Made by a program: the position numbers and the translations under genes. A DNA stretch of 39,008 nucleotides from DATBIO01 sp036556965 (lineage in GTDB: Bacteria; Acidobacteriota; Vicinamibacteria; Fen-336): NCBI GenBank assembly GCA_036556965.1, contig DATBIO010000149.1:1-39008 (forward strand), in the 5' to 3' direction. The notes beneath the pieces are model-generated. The model was not told where the DNA came from. It ran no database searches and saw only the letters and a list, made by a program, of their open reading frames with translations. Of this stretch, positions 33,327 to 39,008 are shown piece by piece. Position 1 is the stretch's first letter. Each line of letters starts with the position of its first letter.

Positions 33327-34859
33327 CTAGGGCCCGGCCGCGGGCGCGAACGCGCAGACGGTGAGCCCGCGCGCCCGGGGGGTGGTGGAGACGGCCGCGG
33401 GAGGGAGGCCGGCGAAGCGCCCGGCGAGCTCGGCGCAGTCGGTGAGCGGCCGCCGGGAGAGGACGGCGTAGGCGCCGGGCTCGAGCGCGCTCTCGGCCGG
33501 CGCGCGCGGGCGGGCCAGGCGCGTGAGCCCGCCGCGGCTGGGCACCATCTCCAGCCGCCGCACCGCGCCGTCCGCCAGATGGAAGACGGGGAGGGTGTCG
33601 GTCTTCAGCAGGTGGTAGACGTCCGTGATCCGTTCGTCCGCGGGACCCGGCCGGCGCCAGTCAACGGCGGGGACCAGCACGCCCCGGAGCTCGCCGGCAT
33701 GCGCCGCCACCTGGGCCGCCGCCGCCTGGTACTCGGCGTACTCGCCGCGGTGGAAGGGCTCGAGGGAGGACGGCAGCACGCCGGCGGTGAGGAGGGCGAG
33801 GGCGGCGCCGAGGAGCGGGGCGCCCAGCCGGCGGCGCAGGGCGTCCGCGCCCACGGCGGCGCCCACCAGGTAGGGCAGGAGCGCGTGCGTCGTCCAGCGC
33901 GCCCAGTCCCAGTTGGCCTTGCGCGCGCCCAGCGATCCGTACTTCACGAGGAGGGGCACGGCCACGGCCAGGGCCAGCAGGAGCGCGGCGTCGCGCCGCC
34001 CGCCGCGGGCCAGTGCGTGCAGACCCGCCGCGAAGAGGGCCAGGTAGGCCAGGACCAGGACCAGGCTCACCCAGGCGGGCAGGCCGCCCGTGTGCGGGCG
34101 CACCGGGCCCGGGCCCAGGCTCACGAGGGCGTCGCGCAGGAAGACGAGCGGTCCCGGGGGGTAGACGCCCTCGAAGGCGCGCCCGAAGCCGACGCGGGTG
34201 AACGACCACCACACGCCGGCGGCGCTGCCCACGGCGGTGACCAGCCCGAGGCGCAGCAGCCGGCCGACACGCGCGCGCGCGGGCTGGGCGCGGGGCCAGG
34301 CCAGGTCCACGAGCGAGAAGAGGCCGAGCACCAGGACCACTTCGAGGGTCAGCAGGTGCGTCAGGCCGCTCAGGGCCAGGAGGACGCCGAAGGCGAGCCA
34401 GGCCGCCCACGCGTTGCTCTCCCGCGCGCGCAGGAAGGCCACGTATACCGCCGCGGAGAGGAGGATGAAGAGCGCGTAGGGACGCCCCTCGCGCGAGTAG
34501 TGGATGGCCATGGGCGACACGGCCACCAGGAAGGCGGCCAGCAGCCCCGCCCCGCGGCCGCCGCCCAGGCGCCGGGCCGCCGCGCAGGCGAAGGGGACGG
34601 CCAGCGTGCCCAGGGCCACGGGCACCAGGTGCACGAGCAGGGGGTCGGCGCTGCCGAAGAGGCGCATGACGCCGTAGAGCAGCGCCGCCATCAGGGGCGC
34701 CTCGCTGAAGGTGGGGACGACCCCGGTCAGGGCGTACTGCCAGAGCGCGATCTCGTCGTACCAGAGGCCGAGGCCGCGCAGGCCGTGCGCGCGGAGGAGG
34801 AGGCCGCAGAGGGTCAGCGCGGCGAGGAGGAGGGGGACGGCGCGCCGGTCAGCGGGCAG
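33327..34859 (-). CDS. GT-C fold (GT39/ArnT-like) glycosyltransferase with non-canonical start
   Basis: This protein is about 510 residues if begun at CTG 34859, or 454 from the first ATG at 34691. The ATG form lacks the first helix and the loop GLGLWYDEIALWQYALTG, which holds the Trp-Tyr-Asp-Glu motif characteristic of GT39/ArnT-type enzymes. The longer form is therefore favoured on biological grounds. Later hallmarks are SPMAIHYSREGRPYALFIL and about nine more membrane segments, with a C-terminal soluble part of about 130 residues. No ATG, GTG or TTG occurs in frame between the upstream stop (34869-34871) and 34691. CTG 34859 overlaps the radical SAM gene's end by 11 bp, as in translational coupling. 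It transfers sugars from a polyprenyl carrier outside the cytoplasm; the acceptor is unknown. Confidence 0.8.
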   Translation of the reverse strand: MPADRRAVPLLLAALTLCGLLLRAHGLRGLGLWYDEIALWQYALTGVVPTFSEAPLMAALLYGVMRLFGSADPLLVHLVPVALGTLAVPFACAAARRLGGGRGAGLLAAFLVAVSPMAIHYSREGRPYALFILLSAAVYVAFLRARESNAWAAWLAFGVLLALSGLTHLLTLEVVLVLGLFSLVDLAWPRAQPARARVGRLLRLGLVTAVGSAAGVWWSFTRVGFGRAFEGVYPPGPLVFLRDALVSLGPGPVRPHTGGLPAWVSLVLVLAYLALFAAGLHALARGGRRDAALLLALAVAVPLLVKYGSLGARKANWDWARWTTHALLPYLVGAAVGADALRRRLGAPLLGAALALLTAGVLPSSLEPFHRGEYAEYQAAAAQVAAHAGELRGVLVPAVDWRRPGPADERITDVYHLLKTDTLPVFHLADGAVRRLEMVPSRGGLTRLARPRAPAESALEPGAYAVLSRRPLTDCAELAGRFAGLPPAAVSTTPRARGLTVCAFAPAAGP

Positions 34860-36597
34860 GGTCGGAGGTCACGGAGGGACGGCCGCCCAGGGCCGCCGCG
34901 CCGCCGGCGAAGGGCGCCGCGCCCGCGGCCGGCCGCCGCCAGAAGGCGAGGCGCGCGGCCACGCCCCGCCAGCGGTCGAAGATGTCGGCCACGTTGCGGT
35001 CCAGCCGCGTCTCGTGCTTCCCGCTGCGGACGTTGCGCACGAGCGAGAAGACCCGCGACGGCCGCCGCGCGAAGGCGCGCGCGTAGAACACGCCCATGGC
35101 CACCAGGCGGAAGAGCAGGAGCTGCCGGTGGGTGACGTGCTCGGTCCACGAGCGGCTGCGGGCCAGGTCGGCGTAGACGGCCAGCATCTCGAAGTAGGCG
35201 TCGTCCATGCCCCGGAGCCGGCCTTCGGCCTGGAGCTGGTTGAACAGCTCCGAGCCGGGGTACGGGCAGAAGGGGCCGATGTTCACGTCGGCGATGCCGA
35301 TGCCCGCGAGCTGGTAGCAGAAGCGGACGGTCTCCCACAGCTCGCGCCTGGTCTCGCCGGGGAAGCCCACCACGAAGTTGCACTTGACGGTCAGGCCCGC
35401 CGCCACCGCCTGCCGCATGGAGTCCTTCATGCGGTCGAGGTGCACCTTCTTCTTGATGCGCTTGAGCACGCCGGGGGAGCCGCTCTCCGGCGCGTAGACG
35501 AGGTAGCGGCAGCCGGACTCGCGGAGCAGGGGCAGCACGTCGTCGGTGAGGGCCTCGGAGCGCGTGCCCGTGGGGAGCTGCCAGGCCGTCTTGTAGCCGC
35601 GCGCGATGAGGCGCTGGCAGAAGTCGCGGATCCAGTCCTTGCGCACGATGGCGGTGAGGTCGTAGAAGTCGAAGTTCTCCACGCCGTAGGTCTGGATGGC
35701 CCAGCCCATCTCGTCGAGCACGGCGTCGGGGTCGCGCGCGTACCAGCGCGTGGTCCACATCTCCGGGTTGGAGCAGAAGGTGCACTCGTAGGGGCAGCCG
35801 CGCGAGGCCAGGATGGGGTAGCTGCGCACGCGCCCGATGCCGAAGCCGAACCCGTTGTCGAGGTAGTTGGCCAGGGGCACCAGGTGCCAGGCCGGGCGGG
35901 GGATGGACTGGAGGTCGCGGATGCGCACGCGGGGCGGCGTCCGCGCGAAGGCGCCGTCCTCCATGTAGGCGATGCCCGCCACCTCGCCCAGGGGCGTGCC
36001 CGCGCGCATGGCCTCCAGGAGGGCGGCGAAGGTCTCCTCCCCCTCGCCCAGCACGCAGGCGTCGAGGGCGGGGCAGTCGCGCATGCTGAACTCGGGGGCG
36101 GCGTTGATGTGCTCGCCGCCCCCCACGATGGGCACCTCGGGGAAGGCCCGGCGCAGGGCCTCGATCACCCGGCGCGTGAACGGCCACTCCTCGGAGAACA
36201 TGCAGGAGACGCCGAGCACGGTGACGTCGGGCGGGATGCGCGCCACGATCTCGTCGTCCTCCAGGCCCACGCGCACGAAGTGGCGGTGGTCGGTGGCCGA
36301 GATGCGGCGCGGGTCCTCGCCCACCGCGTCCACGATGGTCACGGCGATCCCGCGCTCCTCCAGCACCGCGGCGATGGAGGCCAGGCCGATGGGAGGGCAG
36401 CGCAGGGTGCCGTAGGCGGTGGTGGGGACGCGCAACGGCGGCTTGACCAGGGTCACCCGCAGCCGGCCCTGGGGGGCGCCGTTGCGCAGGCGGCCGCCCG
36501 CTCCCGCCCCCTGGGCGGATCGGGGCGTGTCGTGGGCCCGCGCCTCCTCCATCAGCCTCTCCTCGGTGGTCCCTGCGTGTTCGTTTGCCGGGCGCAT
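34849..36597 (-). CDS. B12-binding-domain radical SAM enzyme
   Basis: This 582-residue protein has an N-terminal cobalamin-binding-type Rossmann domain (VTLVKPPLRVPTTAYGTL, IGLASIAAVLEERGIAVTIV, VPIVGGGEHINAAPEF, VLGEGEETF). The radical SAM core carries SRGCPYECTFC (Cys268, 272, 275). FDFYDLTAIVRKDWI, YLVYAPESGSPGVL and KCNFVVGFPGETRREL follow in the expected order. A C-terminal helical region of about 130 residues ends the protein. ATG 36597 is used; GTG 36606 or ATG 36552, which has a purine-rich site just upstream, are alternatives. It is the first gene of a two-gene minus operon with the GT-C enzyme, so its product may be a lipid-linked sugar or lipid acceptor. Reaction type (methylation, C-C bond formation or rearrangement) is not deducible. 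Confidence 0.88.
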   Translation of the reverse strand: MRPANEHAGTTEERLMEEARAHDTPRSAQGAGAGGRLRNGAPQGRLRVTLVKPPLRVPTTAYGTLRCPPIGLASIAAVLEERGIAVTIVDAVGEDPRRISATDHRHFVRVGLEDDEIVARIPPDVTVLGVSCMFSEEWPFTRRVIEALRRAFPEVPIVGGGEHINAAPEFSMRDCPALDACVLGEGEETFAALLEAMRAGTPLGEVAGIAYMEDGAFARTPPRVRIRDLQSIPRPAWHLVPLANYLDNGFGFGIGRVRSYPILASRGCPYECTFCSNPEMWTTRWYARDPDAVLDEMGWAIQTYGVENFDFYDLTAIVRKDWIRDFCQRLIARGYKTAWQLPTGTRSEALTDDVLPLLRESGCRYLVYAPESGSPGVLKRIKKKVHLDRMKDSMRQAVAAGLTVKCNFVVGFPGETRRELWETVRFCYQLAGIGIADVNIGPFCPYPGSELFNQLQAEGRLRGMDDAYFEMLAVYADLARSRSWTEHVTHRQLLLFRLVAMGVFYARAFARRPSRVFSLVRNVRSGKHETRLDRNVADIFDRWRGVAARLAFWRRPAAGAAPFAGGAAALGGRPSVTSDPAR

Positions 36598-36663
36598 GGT
36601 GGCCACGGGGGGGACGCTCGGCAGCCGGGCGTGGATGGGGCACCGTACTCCCGCGGGGCGTTG

Positions 36664-36696
36664 CCGTCAAGGCTCGGTGAGCCCGCCCCTTGACGG
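36664..36696. promoter_or_regulatory. Perfect 9-bp inverted repeat overlapping a -35-like box
   Basis: CCGTCAAGG (36664-36672) and CCTTGACGG (36688-36696) are exact reverse complements separated by 15 bp. The right arm contains TTGACG, a -35-like hexamer. The site lies in the 185-bp divergent gap, about 90 bp before the exported-protein operon and 67 bp before the radical SAM gene. The centre-to-centre distance of 24 bp suits a dimeric regulator bound on one DNA face. Confidence 0.5.
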
Positions 36697-36716
36697 GGAT
36701 GCTAAGTTTCTATCCC
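36690..36716 (+). promoter_or_regulatory. Candidate promoter of the exported-protein operon
   Basis: TTGACG (36690-36695) and TATCCC (36711-36716) are 15 bp apart, a short but possible spacing, in an unusually A+T-rich patch (GCTAAGTTTCTATCCCAAG). It would give a leader of about 60 bases before ATG 36783. Confidence 0.35.
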
Positions 36717-36771
36717 AAGAACCGTTCAAAACCCACCGGTCCGTCGTTCCCTGGGGTGACACGCAGCTCTC

Positions 36772-36777
36772 GGGAGG
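36772..36777 (+). promoter_or_regulatory. Shine-Dalgarno site deciding the start of the first exported-protein gene
   Basis: GGGAGG lies five bases before ATG 36783. This selects that ATG over the in-frame ATG at 36690, and the resulting protein begins directly with a signal peptide. Confidence 0.7.
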
Positions 36778-36782
36778 TCCCA

Positions 36783-37358
36783 ATGATCTCTGGCCGAGTC
36801 CTCAGGTGCTCGCTTTTCATGCTGCTCCTGCCCGCGTCCGGGGCGGCGGCGGAAGCGGTCGCCCCCTGCATCGACCCCTTCCCGCAGCCGGCGGAGAGCC
36901 CTGCGGCCGCTCCGCCGGGCGTGGCCGCGGACGAGCTGATGCGGCGGCCCATCACCGAGCAGGAGCTGCGTGACGCGATCCGGTTCCTGGTGGACCTCCG
37001 CGCGGACCCGGGCAGCGGCGGTCCGGGACGGCCCCGCCGCCTCCCGGACGCGCGCCTGGGCGTGGTCCTGGGCGACGTGATGGCCGTCCTCGTCGACCTC
37101 CAGGCCAGCGAGGTGAAGAAGGAGATCGACGAGCAGGCCCTCACGCCCGCGGGGCGGGACTGGTACTACGCCGCCATCGACGCCCTGCACCGGTGCGCGG
37201 AAAGGCGCTTCGCGGGGCGGGGCGAGCTCGAGGCCTACACCAGGACGCGTGGGCTGGTGGAGGCATTCCGCGCGGCCCTCGAGGACATCGCCCTGGACAT
37301 GGTGCGCATGCCCCGGCCGGGAACGCCGCGGCCGAACCCGTGGAGGGACACGCCGTGA
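36783..37358 (+). CDS. Exported protein of unknown function (191 aa)
   Basis: This 191-residue protein has a clear signal peptide (SLFMLLLPASGAAAEA, cleavage probably after an Ala near residue 23). The mature part is mostly helical and charged, with DELMRRPITEQELRDAIRFL, LGVVLGDVMAVLVDLQASEV and YYAAIDALHRCAERR as amphipathic stretches. It has three Cys at most in the mature part and no catalytic motif I recognise. GGGAGG precedes ATG 36783. The stop overlaps the next start (GTGA), so it is coupled to the following gene. A periplasmic location is inferred; no function is proposed. Confidence 0.75.
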   Translation: MISGRVLRCSLFMLLLPASGAAAEAVAPCIDPFPQPAESPAAAPPGVAADELMRRPITEQELRDAIRFLVDLRADPGSGGPGRPRRLPDARLGVVLGDVMAVLVDLQASEVKKEIDEQALTPAGRDWYYAAIDALHRCAERRFAGRGELEAYTRTRGLVEAFRAALEDIALDMVRMPRPGTPRPNPWRDTP

Positions 37359-38662
37359 CGCGCCGTATGCTGCTCGCGGCCATGGGCGTGGCCTTGATCG
37401 CCGTCGCTGCCCACGCCCAGAACGTGGAAGTCGTCCTCAAGGAGGATGCGCTCAACCGGTTGGTGGACCGGCTGCGCGACCCCTCCGACAGCGGCCTGCA
37501 CCAGCCGGCGCTGCCCACGCGCCAGCCGGACACCTACACGGAGTGCAAGCACTTCGGGGAGATCCGCTGCCCGGGGAAGGCGCCCGACGGCTCCGAGCAA
37601 GTGGTGCCCATGGTGATCTGCAAGAAGAAGGACGGGGGGAGCATCCTCGTGCCCTCGAACCCGCCCGTGGCCTGGCAATGGTGGATCACGGGGTCGCGGT
37701 TCCAGGCCAAGAGCGGCTCCCTCACCTTCACCGCCAAGCTCCGCTCCCGCATCGGGACGCGCTGGCGCTCCGAGGAAAGGACGGTCCCCGCCTCCGTGTC
37801 CTTCGACGCCGGGGCCAGCCTCCTGCGCGTGCAGGTGTCGTCGTTCAAGGTCCCGGTGCGCTACGAGGCCAACGGCCTGATGCAGACGGTCGCCGACGTG
37901 GACGTGGGCAAGCTCTCCAGCTTCGCCATGCGCGTGGGGCAGCCCAAGGCGGACCTGGCGGCCCCGGGCGGGGCGAGGACGCTCACCGCGCGGGCGGCCA
38001 GCGGCACGGCCACCTACGAGCCCGGCCGGGTGAGGGTGAAGTTCGACACCGTGGTCAACGGCGTGACCCTCGCCGCTCCGCCGGCATGGAACATCGGCAA
38101 CCCGGGCCTCGAGGACGGCCGCATCGGGATCCAGGAGTCCCTGCTGAACGAGATGGCGACCGCCCTCGGTCCCCTCTCCTACCAGCAGACCATCACCGTG
38201 CCCCTCCCGGTGCCGAACCCGTTCTTCCCGCTGGGGCCGCCGTTCTTCATCGTCAACGTGCCGTGCAACGTCGCCGCGAACGTCACGAACGTGCGCTTCG
38301 ACGTGGACGCCGACCCCGCGCCCATCGCGGTCTCCGGACAGGTGGTGGGCAGCATGTGCGGGCTGTTCCCCTTCGGGGGCCCGATCAGCACCACCGCGAA
38401 CGTCATCCACAACGCCACCTCGCGCACGCTGCGCATCACCACCGCGGCCACCAGCTTCCGCCCGACGGTGGCGGGCATCACACTCCCCTTCACGGTCAAC
38501 ATCGGAACGGCGCTGAGCGTGCCGCCGATTCCATTCAGGGGGACCCTCCTAGAGCTGGACACGATGGTCGGTCCCCTGGTCCTCCGGCTCTCTGGCCAAG
38601 ACGTAGCGCTCTCCAAGCGGAACGGCATCATCGAGGTGCGGGGCAATGTCGCGCTCCGCTGA
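37355..38662 (+). CDS. Exported beta-rich protein of unknown function (435 aa)
   Basis: This 435-residue protein has a signal peptide (MTRRMLLAAMGVALIAVAAH, cleavage near AHAQ). The mature part begins with an amphipathic helix (VVLKEDALNRLVDRL). Long alternating beta strands follow (SLTFTAKLRSRIG, VPVRYEANGLMQTVADVDVG, TATYEPGRVRVKFDTVVNGV) plus a hydrophobic, Pro/Phe-rich stretch (VPLPVPNPFFPLGPPFFIV). The pattern might suit a lipid- or polymer-binding envelope protein, but I recognise no family. The start is GTG 37355 with GGAGGG seven bases upstream, overlapping the preceding TGA; ATG 37366 is out of frame and the next in-frame ATG would cut the signal. The end overlaps the next gene by 17 bp. 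It is the central gene of a three-gene exported-protein operon. Confidence 0.75.
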   Translation: MTRRMLLAAMGVALIAVAAHAQNVEVVLKEDALNRLVDRLRDPSDSGLHQPALPTRQPDTYTECKHFGEIRCPGKAPDGSEQVVPMVICKKKDGGSILVPSNPPVAWQWWITGSRFQAKSGSLTFTAKLRSRIGTRWRSEERTVPASVSFDAGASLLRVQVSSFKVPVRYEANGLMQTVADVDVGKLSSFAMRVGQPKADLAAPGGARTLTARAASGTATYEPGRVRVKFDTVVNGVTLAAPPAWNIGNPGLEDGRIGIQESLLNEMATALGPLSYQQTITVPLPVPNPFFPLGPPFFIVNVPCNVAANVTNVRFDVDADPAPIAVSGQVVGSMCGLFPFGGPISTTANVIHNATSRTLRITTAATSFRPTVAGITLPFTVNIGTALSVPPIPFRGTLLELDTMVGPLVLRLSGQDVALSKRNGIIEVRGNVALR

Positions 38663-39008
38663 GCGCGCGCGGGCGCGCGTCCTCGCCGGGCTCGTCCCGG
38701 TGCTCCTGGCCGGGCTGCTCCCGGCATGCGTCGGCGAGACGTTCGAGCTGGGGCCCGTGTCCCGGTTGCCGCCGCGGGTGCTGGTCCGCGTCTTCGTCAA
38801 GCAACGCTTCGAGGGGCCCGGCTCCGTGAGCGTGACCGCCGAGTTCCGTCCGCGCGTGGACACCCTGCAGCCGGGGCTCGTCTACCCCGACCCGTCGATC
38901 CAGGAGGCGGAATTCAGCGTCGAAGCCCCGGACGTGCCCCACGCCGGGTACCCGCAAGCGATCGCCCTCGAAACCAGCCCCCCGCTGATGCCGGGCATCT
39001 GGGACATC
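38646..39008 (+). CDS. Putative lipoprotein, 3'-truncated by the window edge
   Basis: The visible 121 residues begin MSRSAERARARVLAGLVPVL and reach a lipobox (LLPAC, Cys28), so the product is probably an outer-membrane or periplasmic lipoprotein. The mature part (FELGPVSRLPPRVLVRVFVK, VSVTAEFRPRVDTLQPGL) looks beta-rich and has no motif I know. It overlaps the preceding gene by 17 bp and belongs to the same operon, suggesting that the three exported products act together in the envelope. The C-terminus lies outside the window. Confidence 0.72.
   Translation, partial: MSRSAERARARVLAGLVPVLLAGLLPACVGETFELGPVSRLPPRVLVRVFVKQRFEGPGSVSVTAEFRPRVDTLQPGLVYPDPSIQEAEFSVEAPDVPHAGYPQAIALETSPPLMPGIWDI

Noticed and set aside
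33306..33342. CGCGGCC (33306-33312) / GGCCGCG (33336-33342) inverted repeat across the convergent GT-C stops
   Set aside because: Seven GC-only bases with a 23-bp spacer are expected by chance here, and the right arm is coding.
5705..36597. PEP-CTERM/exosortase-type exopolysaccharide locus
   Set aside because: AsnB, heparinase-like and SGNH genes fit that theme, but no exosortase, PEP-CTERM protein, PrsT/PrsK-like regulator or Wza/Wzc-like gene is present.
1..39008. tRNA genes, CRISPR repeats, insertion sequences, attachment sites or a replication origin
   Set aside because: None was seen by eye: no spaced direct-repeat array, no transposase or integrase motif, no DnaA-box cluster, no cloverleaf candidate.

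Overview
The window is very G+C-rich (visibly above 70%), compactly coded, and carries 30 protein genes with no tRNA, rRNA, CRISPR array, transposase or phage gene that I can see. Codon use is uniform and strongly GC3-biased throughout, so nothing looks recently transferred. The style (GTG/TTG starts, a winged-helix/NTPase/TPR regulator, many sugar-modifying and SGNH-type membrane proteins) suits a soil- or sediment-type Gram-negative bacterium such as Myxococcota, Acidobacteriota or a related uncultured phylum. I cannot place it more precisely.

Region 1 (1-5.6 kb) is regulatory and miscellaneous. It holds the frameshifted end of a conserved hypothetical gene, an ECF-like sigma factor, a large winged-helix/NTPase/TPR regulator, a Mut7-C putative RNase and a YncE-like beta-propeller.

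Region 2 (5.7-36.6 kb) is a large glycan-biosynthesis island arranged as alternating-strand blocks with overlapping convergent ends. The first plus block (5.7-16.1 kb) runs AsnB-type amidotransferase, lipoprotein, PQQ-type propeller, radical SAM/SPASM-GT2 fusion, B12-type radical SAM enzyme, DPM-like GT2, methyltransferase and GtrB-like GT2. Then come a sulfatase-superfamily lipoprotein (minus), an SGNH hydrolase with a heparinase-like protein (plus), a PhyH dioxygenase with a methyltransferase (minus) and a second SPASM-like radical SAM protein (plus). These are followed by two paralogous membrane SGNH proteins flanking a double GT4 (minus), a GT2/RmlD-like reductase/GT-C operon (plus), and a GT-C with a second B12-type radical SAM enzyme (minus). 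Working model (inference): cytoplasmic GT2 and GT4 enzymes build or charge polyprenyl-linked sugars; the GT-C enzymes transfer them outside the cytoplasm; methyltransferases, PhyH, AsnB and four radical SAM enzymes tailor the sugars; and SGNH, sulfatase-fold and heparinase-like proteins modify or trim the glycan. No Wzx, Wzy, initiating phosphoglycosyltransferase, ABC exporter or exosortase is in the window, so the export route is unknown.

Region 3 (36.6-39.0 kb) is a separate three-gene operon of exported proteins of unknown function. Its promoter region contains a perfect 9-bp inverted repeat, and the last gene runs off the window.

The most unusual items are the radical SAM-GT2 fusion, the density of radical SAM enzymes in a glycan locus, the SPASM-first radical SAM protein with a long unknown C-terminus, the double GT4, and the GT-C gene that seems to lack an ATG/GTG/TTG start.
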